A stretch of DNA of 64,000 bases from Sphingorhabdus sp. EL138 (GCF_945882965.1 NZ_CAMCWY010000003.1:62001-126000); one strand, 5' to 3'. Counted from the first letter of the stretch, positions 45,111-54,928 are shown. Notes: generated by a model from the letters alone, not told the origin. Program-made: numbers and translations.

Positions 45111-46339
45111 TTCACAACTCCCAAGTAATAATCGCGAAGGTCAGCCAAAGCGGGATAGCCAAGCCCAACAACATAATTCACCAGAACGTCCTGATGCGTG
45201 CCGCGGCTTCGTGAGGCTCGTGCGGACGCTGCCAATGTCAATATAGCTATTAGATAGCGATTGTAGATATTGAAATAGGCGATCCGCACCGGATCGACGG
45301 TCAGGCCGGACGCCTTTTCGTAAGCGACATAGAGGTCATTCTCTGCCATCATTCCCGATCCCAGAAGCGTCGTTTCGTCCTCCGCGAGATGAGCAAATGA
45401 CGGCATAATGGCATAGGTCAGGTCCTGATGCCGATCGCCTAAGGAGGCACCTTCCCAATCGAGCCAGGCCGTTATCTTACCCTGTTCCTCGTCGAAGAGA
45501 AAATTGCCGCTGCGGTAATCACCGTGAACGATTGAAACATGGTCCAGAGGCGGTGCATTTGCGATCAACCAGCGATAGATTATTTCCATGATCGGTTCTT
45601 CCTCGATCCGATCTTCTTCCCAAATGCGCCGCATCGAATTGACCTGCCGGATTATGGACTGGTTGCTTCCTACGGTTGGTCGGTCAAAATGCTCCATGCC
45701 GTCTATGCGTGCCACATCAATCGTATGCAGCTTGGCCAGCAGGCCAACAAATTGCGGCGCCAATTGGGCACGCAGTTTCGGTCCATAATTTTGACCCAAT
45801 CCGGAAACCTTGCCGGCATCATAGGATGGCTTTGCGGAGCCCGACGCAAACGCGTAAACCATAGCGGGATAGGGAAGAAAACTGCCATCTGGATCAACCC
45901 AAAAGGCGCGCGGCGCGGGAATGATCCCATTTACCGCATGGATAACTTCGAATTCGCGTGTGCGACTGGACTCGGTGACCGAGGCCGCAGGCTCCATTCG
46001 CAGAACCAGCACGTCGGTGCGCTCCTCGCCATTGGGCTCGGTCCAATCGAGTTCAAACTTCATCTGGATCTTCGAGGCTCCGCCAGACAACCATTTGGCG
46101 TTAGAGATCTTCACCGGTCGACCAAGACGATCGGAAATTAAATTTGATGTGCCTTCGACCAACTGGTTCAGAGTTGCGGCCTCGAAACATTTGCCCGCTT
46201 GGCGACGTTTCATCTTGGAGGTTAAGACCCGGTCGATTTCTGGCTCGGTGGGATATCGGTCGCGGATTTGCGCAATTATCGCATCGCTCGGCCGCTGGCG
46301 TTGTCCTTCATTGATTATCTCATATTCACCCATCGTCAT
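45107..46339 (-). CDS. APH-family phosphotransferase (ACAD10/11 kinase-like)
   Basis: Aminoglycoside-phosphotransferase fold protein of 410 residues. Catalytic loop HGDYRSGNFLFD, metal motif LDWEGASLGDRHQDL, and an ATP-binding start WLSGGASKIQMKF. In eukaryotes the same fold forms the N-terminal kinase domain of ACAD10/11, which acts on hydroxyacyl-CoAs; in catabolic clusters with acyl-CoA dehydrogenases this is a better guess than antibiotic resistance. ATG 46339 is taken; a TTG lies at 46351. Confidence 0.82.
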   Translation of the reverse strand: MTMGEYEIINEGQRQRPSDAIIAQIRDRYPTEPEIDRVLTSKMKRRQAGKCFEAATLNQLVEGTSNLISDRLGRPVKISNAKWLSGGASKIQMKFELDWTEPNGEERTDVLVLRMEPAASVTESSRTREFEVIHAVNGIIPAPRAFWVDPDGSFLPYPAMVYAFASGSAKPSYDAGKVSGLGQNYGPKLRAQLAPQFVGLLAKLHTIDVARIDGMEHFDRPTVGSNQSIIRQVNSMRRIWEEDRIEEEPIMEIIYRWLIANAPPLDHVSIVHGDYRSGNFLFDEEQGKITAWLDWEGASLGDRHQDLTYAIMPSFAHLAEDETTLLGSGMMAENDLYVAYEKASGLTVDPVRIAYFNIYNRYLIAILTLAASARASRSRGTHQDVLVNYVVGLGYPALADLRDYYLGVVK

Positions 46340-46347
46340 CTGCTTTC

Positions 46348-47319
46348 TCAATCATAGAGGTCGTCAGCCATGCTGAGCGAAAGATAATATTGCCCAACAA
46401 AGTCAGCGATATGGCTGTGCCCTACTCGGTCTCCGGATGTCCATCGCAACAGACACTGATAGCCCACACTGGAGGGATTGAAATTATACCATGGGCCTGC
46501 GGCAATGGTCTGGCCAACAGCCTCATAAACATCGCCTTGATCGTCTTCAAAGCGGACCTTTGCGCTGGTCACGAGCATGTCAGATCGGGTAGCTGTCATT
46601 TCGCCGGATAGGAGCGGGCGCCGCTCACCGCCCACGAGAACGTATCCGTATTTCAGCGAACCATACCGAACCTGACGCCCCTCAATGTCGAGATCGAGCA
46701 CAAGAAACGCAGTCAGGTCCTCGCCAAGATCAACGTGAATCCAACTCGCGCCCTTGTTGCCCCAATCATTCCGTGGGCCCCAACTCTTGTTGACCCCTTC
46801 AACACAATCAATCGTGTAGCTCTTGTCTCGCAGCTTTAGTGTCCCGACGACCCGGCTTTTGCCTTCGAGGTGGCCATTATTCCAGCCAGCATACCCTTTG
46901 ACTTCACTATTGCTCGCTTGAGGGACTTGATTGGGATCGCGAGCATCAGTTGGATCACAAACCGCTGAAGACTTCAACTCCAGCGAACAAAGTCCATCGC
47001 AAGATTTATAACTCCACTCTTGCTCGCGTTCCGAGTGCGCTTTGAAGGTCAGGCCGTTGGGAAGAGTGAAGTCAGAAAAATCCTCCGGGCAGCGCATATG
47101 CATCTGCGAGTCATTGTGGTGAAGCTGCCATGGGTGCATGCACAATCCCTGATGGATCTCGATTGAGCAATGGCAAACGCCCAAATTTGGGCGGGTGAGC
47201 ACATAGATATTTCCGCTGATGCCGAGTTCTGGAACCGAAAATATCTGGAAGACGGTTTCGGTCCAAGTGTCGTCGGCGCTATCGCGCTCATGAAATTTGT
47301 AATCTGCAGCTGTAATCAT
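46348..47319 (-). CDS. AttH/CrtC-lipocalin-like protein of unknown function
   Basis: 323 residues, beta-rich, no signal peptide. Two similar halves suggest the double lipocalin-like fold of AttH/CrtC (DUF7064/7065-type) proteins: motifs EIHQGLCMHPWQLHHND, YAGWNNGHLEGKSRVVG, VNKSWGPRNDW, HVDLGEDLTAFL. Related genes often sit beside phosphotransferase genes in sphingomonads and mycobacteria; function not established. It is followed after 8 bases by the phosphotransferase gene. Confidence 0.65.
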   Translation of the reverse strand: MITAADYKFHERDSADDTWTETVFQIFSVPELGISGNIYVLTRPNLGVCHCSIEIHQGLCMHPWQLHHNDSQMHMRCPEDFSDFTLPNGLTFKAHSEREQEWSYKSCDGLCSLELKSSAVCDPTDARDPNQVPQASNSEVKGYAGWNNGHLEGKSRVVGTLKLRDKSYTIDCVEGVNKSWGPRNDWGNKGASWIHVDLGEDLTAFLVLDLDIEGRQVRYGSLKYGYVLVGGERRPLLSGEMTATRSDMLVTSAKVRFEDDQGDVYEAVGQTIAAGPWYNFNPSSVGYQCLLRWTSGDRVGHSHIADFVGQYYLSLSMADDLYD

Positions 47320-47575
47320 AGGTTCACCCTGGTTTACATCTAAATCGCGCGAAACACGGGACGCGAAGGTGGGAAATAATCGAAGGCCATTCCGGCCTAT
47401 TTGATCAAACTGAACGTTTCAGATAATGCCTCAATAAAGTTGTCATGAGACACCCTTCCGTAGCCCAAAAAACTCGCATCTGCCTCATTCGGTAAAACTA
47501 AAATATCAGTATTAGACTTGCAACGGTTTGGTTCCGATCACTTGAGATTTTATAACTCCCTTAAGGAGACCACTC
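47320..47575. other. Intergenic stretch, no gene seen
   Basis: About 255 bases before the transposase remnant. Presumed promoter of the leftward trio; nothing else stands out. Confidence 0.4.
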
Positions 47576-47725
47576 ATGGAGATCAAACATACGGGCGATT
47601 TCAAGCAAGAGGCGGTTAGGATTGGTCTGAGAAGCCGGTTTCCGCACCGTCGGGTGGCACTCGATTTAGGCGTGGGCCAGTTCAGATGCGCAAGCAAGGT
47701 ATTAACCGAAGCGGTCGAAGATTAG
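47576..47725 (+). pseudogene. Remnant of an IS3-family transposase OrfA
   Basis: A 49-codon frame with a good ribosome site (AAGGAG). Its first 35 codons match the start of IS3-type OrfA helix-turn-helix proteins: GDFKQEAVRIGLRSRF, RRVALDLGVG. After GVG the homology ends in unrelated residues and a stop. No OrfB or clear terminal repeats remain nearby. Confidence 0.7.
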
Positions 47726-48033
47726 GTCATAATCGCGCTTACAGGATCGCTGGTCGGTAAACGCCTTGCCGAGGAAGAGTAACCGACTTTTTATGTTGTC
47801 CTGTATGATTTTCACCGCATTCTCTCCTGCGCTGATGATATATAGTAAATATGTTTACCGGAGTAGTCACGGCACGTTTTTTTGATAGAGTAACTTCCGA
47901 CTGCCGTCAAGGCTATCATGATCCCGGATTGGAGGGATGTTCGGCCTGAAGTTGGGTTCGAGTCAATGGCAGCAAGAGTGAATTGACTCGGCCATCTGCA
48001 TTTAGTAAATCGATTCATCAAAAGGAAATATGA

Positions 48034-48216
48034 ATGTCCCTTACACCATTGTTCATATCCGTCATAAACGAACGTGATCGGCTGGCGCTTAACAACCCGA
48101 GCAAGGGTAATCCGATTAACCCTTTTCTATGGTCTGAAATATGTGAAGCGGCGATAAAGGTCTCGGAAAGCTCCCTAGCGCGCTGCGTGTTCCAAATGTC
48201 AAAGGGCGTTGGCTAA
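48034..48216 (+). pseudogene. Truncated crotonase (N-terminal fragment)
   Basis: 60 codons resembling the first quarter of an enoyl-CoA hydratase: INERDRLALNNPSKGNPINP, WSEICEAAIKVSESSLARCV. The protein stops where the oxyanion-hole motif should begin, and a few residues of strand 2 are missing (RLALNN). The stop overlaps the start of the ligase gene (TAATG), so it may still help translation of that gene. Confidence 0.7.
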
Positions 48217-49772
48217 TGTGGGCTTATCCTGAAATCCGAACGCTGGGCGATTATCCTGATTATTGGGCGCGGCACGACCCGGAACGCACCGCATTCAAAA
48301 TGACTGGGCGGACTGTTAGCTTTGCCGAGTTCGACCGCCTGGCCAATCGTTCCGCCCATTTCTTGCTAGGTGAGGGTGCGCAGGCCGAAAAATTGGTGGG
48401 CTTTATGGGTAAAAACACCATTGATTTCTATGCTGCATTCTTTGGTTGTGCAAGGACTCGTGCTGGTTTCGTTGTGCTTAACTGGCGACTGGCTGCGCCC
48501 GAGCTTGCTGAGCAAATAACTAACAGTCAGGCAACATTTGTGATTGTTGAGCGCGAACAAGGGTCGTTGTGGACAGGCGCCTGTGCGCACATGACCAATC
48601 CGCCACGTGCAATCTGGATTGACGAAAACGACACTTATGAAAGCCTAGTAGCAACGCAGGTCGAAGTGCGACCCACCACTTTGGTCCGCGAAGATGACAC
48701 TGCATTTCAGCTTTATACATCGGGCACTACAGGTCGGCCCAAAGGTGTCATGCTCTCGCACCGCGGCACCAATATGATGCGGTTGTCCGAGCATCTCGAG
48801 CCGGCTTATCATTGGGAGCGCGATGACAGTTTCATTAATGCGCTACCAAACTTTCATCTGCTCCATTTGGGGATTACACTGCAATGCTTGTATAATGGCG
48901 TGTCGATAACCATCGTGCGCCAGTTTGATCCGGCGTTGGTGTTGCGCACAATTGCGCAGTTGCGGCCGACATTACTAACGCTCACCCCGACCATGCTGCA
49001 AATGCTCCTCGATCATCCAGATGCAAAGACGACCGATTTTGCGTCACTGCGGCTGACGCTCTATGCGGGTTCTCCGATTTCCCTTGGCCTGATCAAGCGT
49101 GCTATTGCGACCATGCCGGGCAAATTTATGCAGTTTTACGGGTCCACCGAAGCGGGCGGCGCTTCGTCAATCCTGCGGCCAGAAGAACATGATTTGAGTG
49201 ACGAGGCCAAGCTGCAAAGCTGCGGTCGTCCCTTGCCTTTGGTTGAATTCCGCATCGTGGATGCCGACGGTAATGAGGTTGCAGACGGCGATCCTGGCGA
49301 ATTGCTGATCCGGCAGCCCGCGATTACTAAGGGCTATTGGCAGCAACCGGAAACGACGGCCGCCGCGTTGCAAAATGGTTGGTATCGCAGCGGTGACATT
49401 GTTCGCAAAGATACCGAAGGGCTTTATTACATCATTGACCGTGCCAAGGATATGATCGTCTCAGGCGGGGAGAATATCTATTCCGCCGAAATCGAAAATG
49501 TCCTTTCAACACATCCCCAAGTAGCGAGCGTCGCGGTGATTGGCGTGCCTGACCCGCGTTGGGGCGAAGCGGTGAAGGCCATCGTAATTGCAAGAGAAGG
49601 TGGAGCAAGTCCCGAAGACCTGATTGTCTGGTGCCGTGAACGGCTGGCGTCCTATAAAGTGCCAAAGAGCATAGATTTTGTTGACGCATTTCCACTGGTG
49701 CCGTCGGGCAAGGTTTCTAAAAAAGATTTGAGATCGGGCTATTGGAGCAAAGACGAGCGCGGCGTTGCTTGA
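48216..49772 (+). CDS. AMP-dependent acyl-CoA synthetase
   Basis: ANL ligase of 518 residues, complete: YTSGTTGRPKGVMLSH, YGSTEAGG, RSGDIV, hinge DRAKDMIVSGGENIYSAEIE, catalytic Lys in PSGKVSKK. The start lies in a TAATG overlap with a truncated crotonase frame. Upstream DNA is scarred (IS3 remnant), so its original promoter may be lost or replaced. It would activate a fatty, alicyclic or aryl acid. Confidence 0.93.
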   Translation: MWAYPEIRTLGDYPDYWARHDPERTAFKMTGRTVSFAEFDRLANRSAHFLLGEGAQAEKLVGFMGKNTIDFYAAFFGCARTRAGFVVLNWRLAAPELAEQITNSQATFVIVEREQGSLWTGACAHMTNPPRAIWIDENDTYESLVATQVEVRPTTLVREDDTAFQLYTSGTTGRPKGVMLSHRGTNMMRLSEHLEPAYHWERDDSFINALPNFHLLHLGITLQCLYNGVSITIVRQFDPALVLRTIAQLRPTLLTLTPTMLQMLLDHPDAKTTDFASLRLTLYAGSPISLGLIKRAIATMPGKFMQFYGSTEAGGASSILRPEEHDLSDEAKLQSCGRPLPLVEFRIVDADGNEVADGDPGELLIRQPAITKGYWQQPETTAAALQNGWYRSGDIVRKDTEGLYYIIDRAKDMIVSGGENIYSAEIENVLSTHPQVASVAVIGVPDPRWGEAVKAIVIAREGGASPEDLIVWCRERLASYKVPKSIDFVDAFPLVPSGKVSKKDLRSGYWSKDERGVA

Positions 49773-50059
49773 CTAGGGCTGATGTTGATACCCTGAAGTC
49801 CACGCCGCCGGTTGCTTGATCGATGATAACCCTGTTTGAATTACTTGGCCGTGATAGCGAGTATAAGGCGACGGCATTAAGGCTGGGCACGGTTTCGATC
49901 GAAGGGCCGCAAATAATCAACAATGACCAAATTAGATCCGCCATCTTTATCCAGATACCCCCTTTTACAATGACCGGCAGATATGGACGATTAAAGGCAG
50001 GTCTCTCATCCGGCAACAACCTTTGACGGCGCCAGCTTAGCTTGTTAAAATTGTCTGGG
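49773..50059. other. Intergenic stretch between convergent genes
   Basis: About 290 bases between the ligase and SDR genes. Open frames cross it on both strands, but none resembles a family I know. Confidence 0.4.
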
Positions 50060-50782
50060 TCACATGAATAAACGCCCACCATCAACGATGGCGACCTGCC
50101 CGGTCGTATACCCTGCACGCATGAAGTACAGATATGCCTCGGCGACCTCTTCGGGCAGCCCCGGACGGGGTAGCGGTTGGCCATCGACCATCGTTTGCAT
50201 TGCTCCCTCTGGTAGTCGGGACCAGACTTCTGTTGCGATCAATCCCGGCGCTACCAGATTGACGCGCAATGGTGCCAGATCGACGGCTAGCCCACGCATC
50301 AAATGTTCTGCGGCCCCGGCGATCGCGGTCGAGAGTGCTGCTCCTTTTTGCGGTCGATGCGCGAGTACGCCTCCGGTGAGCGTTATTGACCCGTCTGGTG
50401 CAATCATGGGCATAGCATGTTTGACCGCCAGCAAAGCGCCCCAGAACCGAATTCCAAATCCTGCCTGCGCATCGGTCAGGTCAAAATTGTTACCGATGTT
50501 ATTGTTTCGCCGTTTCCAATCGCCCGCAGTGTAAACAAGGTGATCAAGGGGGCCCACTTGTTCAAAAAATGCCATGATGCTGGATTCATCATTAACGTTC
50601 AGCACTCCGCCTGTTGCCGACATGCCCAGTTCGGCGACCGCTGCATCTATCTTTGCTCGGTTATGTGAACCAACAACGACCGTTGCTCCATCCGCCAACA
50701 CCGCTTTGGCAACCGCAAGGCCAATTCCTGAAGTTCCGCCCAGGACAACCACTTTGCGACCTTGCAGCGTTGTAGGCATCAT
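50060..50782 (-). CDS. Atypical SDR lacking the catalytic Tyr
   Basis: 240 residues from ATG 50782, which follows TAGGAG; the longer frame to 50836 is less likely. Cofactor motif GGTSGIG is intact. The stretch where YxxxK is expected reads LAHRPQKGAALSTAIAG, without Tyr in register, as in a known group of atypical SDRs. It may still reduce ketones or may be a binding protein. About 120 bases after the medium-chain reductase gene. Confidence 0.8.
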   Translation of the reverse strand: MMPTTLQGRKVVVLGGTSGIGLAVAKAVLADGATVVVGSHNRAKIDAAVAELGMSATGGVLNVNDESSIMAFFEQVGPLDHLVYTAGDWKRRNNNIGNNFDLTDAQAGFGIRFWGALLAVKHAMPMIAPDGSITLTGGVLAHRPQKGAALSTAIAGAAEHLMRGLAVDLAPLRVNLVAPGLIATEVWSRLPEGAMQTMVDGQPLPRPGLPEEVAEAYLYFMRAGYTTGQVAIVDGGRLFM

Positions 50783-50901
50783 AAAATCTCCTATTAATAA
50801 TGGGCGCACTGCGATCATTGCTTCATACCCGTTCACAAAACTTCGGGCAACACGCGCCGGTTCTCCGAATACCTGTGTCAGGCCCTTAATGGCTCTCTAG
50901 T

Positions 50902-51897
50902 TTATAGCTTTATGATGCGCTTGCCCTTGTTTTCGCCGCGGTATAGCCCCGCCAATGCGTCGGGACAAGTATCCAGCCCGTTTAAGATATCTTCTTGATA
51001 GCGGAGCCAGCCCGAGCGAACCCAATCAGCGAGCTGTGCCACCGACGCCTCATATTTGTCCATATGGTCAAAAATCACAAAGCCCTGCATCCGCGCGCGT
51101 TTGAGTAGGAGATGACGCTCGACACGCGGTCCATCTGGCCACGGCGACCATGAAGATATTGCTGCTGTTCCGCATATCACTACGCGCGCATTAAGCGATA
51201 GATGAGGATAGACTAAGTCACTGATAGCGCCTGCCGTGTTGTCATAATAGACATTCACGCCATCGCTACATGCGGCGGCCAGCGCCTCGGAGAAATTGGC
51301 CGCTTTATAATCCAGCGCGGCATCATATCCGAAATGTTCGGTGCACTGCGCGACCTTTTCGGCGCCGCCGGTTATACCAATTGTCCTGCAACCGAAAATC
51401 TGTGCAATCTGGCCAACAGCAGATCCGACCGCACCTGCGGCGGTTGATACCAGCACCGTATCCCCAGACGTAGGCTCACCTATCAGCGTCAAAGCAAGAT
51501 GCGCGCTTACGCCATTAATCCCCAGAATGCCAAGCGCCAGCGACGGCGGCAGATCAACTTCGGTTATCCGGCGCACAATATCGGATTGTTCAACGACCGC
51601 TTCGTCTTGCCACCCGAACCAACCGACGAGAAGCTCCCCTGGACGGTATTTCTCTGTCAGACTTTCTACCACCTCACCTACGGCAAGCGCACGCATGACT
51701 GCGCCAATCGCTACTGGCGCGGAATAGTTACTGGCGTCGGCGATCCAACCGCGCATTGCGGGCTCGACCGACAGGTATCTGTTGCGGATACGGATTTGAC
51801 CGTCGGCCAATGGCAGGGACGATGCATCGACAATCGCGAAGTTTTCAGCTTGCGCCACACCAGTTGGCCGCGACGTCAGGATGACTTGCCGGTTCAC
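50902..51897 (-). CDS. Zinc-independent MDR NADP-dependent oxidoreductase
   Basis: Medium-chain reductase of 331 residues, of the CurA/leukotriene-B4-dehydrogenase type that reduces alkenal/one double bonds. Motifs: LSVEPAMRGWI, TAAGAVGSAVGQIAQIFGC (NADPH binding) and YYDNTAG. The GTG start at 51897 overlaps the preceding stop (GTGA); the frame upstream is a shadow of the next gene. It ends the leftward operon. Confidence 0.88.
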   Translation of the reverse strand: MNRQVILTSRPTGVAQAENFAIVDASSLPLADGQIRIRNRYLSVEPAMRGWIADASNYSAPVAIGAVMRALAVGEVVESLTEKYRPGELLVGWFGWQDEAVVEQSDIVRRITEVDLPPSLALGILGINGVSAHLALTLIGEPTSGDTVLVSTAAGAVGSAVGQIAQIFGCRTIGITGGAEKVAQCTEHFGYDAALDYKAANFSEALAAACSDGVNVYYDNTAGAISDLVYPHLSLNARVVICGTAAISSWSPWPDGPRVERHLLLKRARMQGFVIFDHMDKYEASVAQLADWVRSGWLRYQEDILNGLDTCPDALAGLYRGENKGKRIIKL

Positions 51898-52829
51898 GCT
51901 TTCATGCCCAACGCGGCCCGCGCCGCTGTATATTCGCCAGCGAGCCGGTCGATATAGGCCGTCGCGGGCTCGGCGTGTTTCACCACACAAATACCCTGGC
52001 CAGCACTCCAGATTTCTTTCCATGCCTTAGCATTTTCGCCGCCGCCATCGATGTTGATGCCTTTGCCTTCAGCGCGTTTTAGGTTGGCGGGATCAAGACC
52101 ATTTTCTATGAGTGACTGTCGCAGGAAGTTGGCGTCGACCCCGGTAAAACAATTTGTGGTAACGATGTCAGCCGCCGAACCATCGACGATCATTTGCTTG
52201 AAACCGGCTTGCGTATTCGCCTCGGTTGAAGCCAGAAACGGCGAACCGATATAGGCCAAATCAGCGCCGAGCACTTCGGCTGCCAGCACAGACCGGCCAT
52301 TGGCGATACAGCCGGAGAGCAAAAGCAATCCGTCCCACCACTCGCGGATTTCTTGTACCAGCGCGAAAGGCGAGAGATCACCAGTATGTCCGCCAGCGCC
52401 TGCGGCAACCGCAATGATCCCGTCAACGCCCATTTCCGCACATTTCTGCGCATGGCGGTTTTTGATGACGTCCTGAAACACAAGACTGCCGTTGTCTTGA
52501 AGCCGTTTAACCAAATCGGGATTGGCAGCCAGTGCCAGCACGACGATCGGCACCTTGTATTTCAGGACAACCTCGAGGTCGGCTTCCAATCGGGAGTTGC
52601 TGGCATGTGCAACCAGATTGATGGCATAAGGCATGTTGGCGACACTTGCGGCTATGCGCTGCACATCTTCACCCAGTGACTCGGTAGAACGTGGGTTGAG
52701 CGCAGGCATTGAGCCTATGATACCCGCATTGCACTGGGCGATGACCAGATCTGCTGTAGAGGCTATGAACATTGGCCCAGCCATGACCGGTATGCGTAGT
52801 TTGGAACGAAGATCAGACGCAATGCTCAT
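51894..52829 (-). CDS. Nitronate monooxygenase-like FMN protein
   Basis: TIM-barrel FMN protein of 311 residues of the 2-nitropropane dioxygenase family. RIPVMAGPMFIAS at the start, FMN-phosphate loops AAGAGGHTG and YIGSPFLAS. In catabolic operons such proteins may act as enoyl-CoA reductases or flavin monooxygenases rather than on nitro compounds. ATG 52829 overlaps the SDR stop (ATGA). Confidence 0.88.
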   Translation of the reverse strand: MSIASDLRSKLRIPVMAGPMFIASTADLVIAQCNAGIIGSMPALNPRSTESLGEDVQRIAASVANMPYAINLVAHASNSRLEADLEVVLKYKVPIVVLALAANPDLVKRLQDNGSLVFQDVIKNRHAQKCAEMGVDGIIAVAAGAGGHTGDLSPFALVQEIREWWDGLLLLSGCIANGRSVLAAEVLGADLAYIGSPFLASTEANTQAGFKQMIVDGSAADIVTTNCFTGVDANFLRQSLIENGLDPANLKRAEGKGINIDGGGENAKAWKEIWSAGQGICVVKHAEPATAYIDRLAGEYTAARAALGMKA

Positions 52830-53737
52830 ACAGGATCCCACGTAAAAATGTCTGCTGAACGATCTAGCGGATAGAAGTCGTTGGCAAATTGATCGAATAC
52901 ACGCTCGGCCACGGTTTCGGGAGTCCAGCCATCGGAGGTGTGTGCCACGCGGATTGGACGTGGCTGCGAGAACAAGAAAATTTCGTTGTTCCGGACGGCA
53001 AAAATCTGCCCGGTAACTTTAGCACCTTGATCGCTGCACAAGGCGACAACAAATGGCGCGATTTTGTCAGCATCGAGTTTTTTCAGCCCATCGACGCGCT
53101 TTTGCTGTTCGGGGGTATCGGTCGGAATCGAGTCAATCATTCGCGTCCACGCAAATGGCGCAACTGCGTTGGAGCGCACACCAAAACGCTGCATATCCAA
53201 AGCGATGGATTTACTCAGTCCAACGATGCCAAGCTTCGCCGCCGAATAATTGGCCTGCCCGAAATTGCCGATTAGGCCGCTAGTAGACGTCATGTGGACG
53301 TAGGCACCTGACCCCTGTTCCTTGAAAAAGGGCGCTGCAGCACGGCTTGTGTTGAAACTGCCTTTCAAATGGACCGCGACAACCGCGTCAAAATCTTCGG
53401 GACTCATCTTATGGAAATAGACGTCGCGCAGGTTGCCTGCGTTGTTTACCACCGCATCAATTCGTCCAAAATTATCGACTGCGGATTTGACCATAGCACA
53501 AGCCCCGTCCCAGTCGGCGACGCTGTCATGATTAGCGACAGCCTTGCCACCCAGTGCCTTGATTTCGGCGGCAACTTGCTCTGCTGGCGATCCCTCGGCA
53601 TTCTCCCCGGTAATCGATACGCCTAGGTCATTGACTACTACCGCTGCCCCAGCCTTTGCTAACTCCAGCGCAATGCCTCGCCCGACCCCACGACCCGCGC
53701 CCGTGACCAAAACGGCTCTGCCATCCATCATTCCCAT
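52826..53737 (-). CDS. MFE-2-type (3R)-hydroxyacyl-CoA dehydrogenase, SDR
   Basis: 303 residues, SDR of the multifunctional-enzyme-2 (17beta-HSD4) type, with a longer C-terminus than classical SDRs. TGAGRGVGRGIAL, NNAGNLRD, catalytic YSAAK, and SNAVAPFAWTRM are characteristic. It would oxidise the (R)-3-hydroxyacyl-CoA made by a MaoC hydratase; one is encoded three genes upstream in this operon. Confidence 0.9.
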   Translation of the reverse strand: MGMMDGRAVLVTGAGRGVGRGIALELAKAGAAVVVNDLGVSITGENAEGSPAEQVAAEIKALGGKAVANHDSVADWDGACAMVKSAVDNFGRIDAVVNNAGNLRDVYFHKMSPEDFDAVVAVHLKGSFNTSRAAAPFFKEQGSGAYVHMTSTSGLIGNFGQANYSAAKLGIVGLSKSIALDMQRFGVRSNAVAPFAWTRMIDSIPTDTPEQQKRVDGLKKLDADKIAPFVVALCSDQGAKVTGQIFAVRNNEIFLFSQPRPIRVAHTSDGWTPETVAERVFDQFANDFYPLDRSADIFTWDPV

Positions 53738-53749
53738 AAACCCTGTCCC

Positions 53750-54928
53750 TCAATAACTTTTTGGAAGCCCAAGCACCTTTTCAGCGATGAAGCTCATAAT
53801 CAGCTGTTCGGTAATCGGCGCTAGCCGAGTCAATGCGGATTCGCGGTAGAGCCGTTCGACATGATATTCCTTGGCATAGCCAAAGCCACCATGCGTTGCG
53901 ACTGCCTGCCAAGCGGCATCATGGCATGCGCGGGCTGCGAGGAATTTGGCGGCGTTCGATTCTGCACCGCACGGCAATCCCTGATCGTATAGGCGGGCGG
54001 CCTTTTCGCACATGAGCCATGCAGATTCGAGATACATCCACTTTTCAGCAAGCGGGTGTTGAATGCCCTGGTTTTGCCCGATAGGGCGATCAAATACCAC
54101 GCGGTCTTTGGCGTATTGCGTGGCACGGCGCAAAGCATCGCGGCCTATGCCGATGGCTTCAGCGCCAATCAGTATGCGTTCGGGGTTAAGGCTGTGGAGG
54201 ATGTAACCAAAACCTTTGCCCTCTTCGCCGATCCGGTCCTCGTCGGGGATGAACAAGCCGTCGATAAAGATCGCGTTCGAATCGACCGCTTTACGGCCCA
54301 TTTTCGGAATTAAGTTTACGTCGATTTTGCTGCGGTCAAGGTCGGTGTAAAAAATGGTAATGCCGTCGGTTGGTCTATCGCAATCCTCATATTTCGTCGT
54401 GCGCGTTAGTAGCATAATCTTGTTCGCCACCTGCGCGGTCGATGTCCAGACCTTTTGGCCATGCACGATATAGCCGCCAGGAACTTTTTCGGCGAAAGTT
54501 TTGATGCGCGTCGTGTTGAGGCCAGCGTCGGGCTCGGTAAAACCGAAGCAGCATTGGTCTTCGCCCGACACTAGACGCGGAACCCACCGTGCCTTTTGCT
54601 CTTCCGTGCCTTCCACCACAATCGGATGTGGTCCGAACAGATTGATATGAATGGTCGATGCGGCTGCAAAGCCGCCGCCGTGGGACGACACTTCGTTCAT
54701 CATGACCGTGGCTTCGGTGACGCCAAGGCCCGAACCGCCATATCGCTCAGGCATGGTAATCCCAAGCCAGCCACCTTCGGCCATCGCACGGTGGAACTCA
54801 TGCGGAAATTTCCCATCATCATCGCGGGCGAGCCAATAGTCGTCACCGAAATGCGAGCATACGGCTCGAACGCCTTCGCGAATGACGTTGAGATCATCTT
54901 CGGTAGGAAGGGGACGGGATGCGGACAT
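53750..54928 (-). CDS. Acyl-CoA dehydrogenase
   Basis: 392 residues. Flavin loop FTEPDAGLNTTRIKTF, LNPERILIGAEAIG, FGYAKEYHVERLYRE. The C-terminal segment LAPITEQLIMSFIAEK replaces the usual catalytic xEGTxE, which marks a distinct ACAD subgroup with the base elsewhere. Thirteen bases before the SDR gene, nine after the lyase gene. Substrate likely branched-chain acyl-CoA. Confidence 0.9.
   Translation of the reverse strand: MSASRPLPTEDDLNVIREGVRAVCSHFGDDYWLARDDDGKFPHEFHRAMAEGGWLGITMPERYGGSGLGVTEATVMMNEVSSHGGGFAAASTIHINLFGPHPIVVEGTEEQKARWVPRLVSGEDQCCFGFTEPDAGLNTTRIKTFAEKVPGGYIVHGQKVWTSTAQVANKIMLLTRTTKYEDCDRPTDGITIFYTDLDRSKIDVNLIPKMGRKAVDSNAIFIDGLFIPDEDRIGEEGKGFGYILHSLNPERILIGAEAIGIGRDALRRATQYAKDRVVFDRPIGQNQGIQHPLAEKWMYLESAWLMCEKAARLYDQGLPCGAESNAAKFLAARACHDAAWQAVATHGGFGYAKEYHVERLYRESALTRLAPITEQLIMSFIAEKVLGLPKSY

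Noticed and set aside
47812-48021. 69-codon minus-strand frame before the truncated crotonase
   Set aside because: No similarity I can see, ends over the crotonase leader, and composition looks non-coding.
49773-50059. Open frames on both strands between the ligase and the SDR genes
   Set aside because: No family resemblance, no ribosome site, and the minus-strand frame runs into the SDR coding region.
50783-50836. N-terminal extension of the SDR gene to 50836
   Set aside because: The ribosome site TAGGAG directly before ATG 50782 and the family length support the shorter form.
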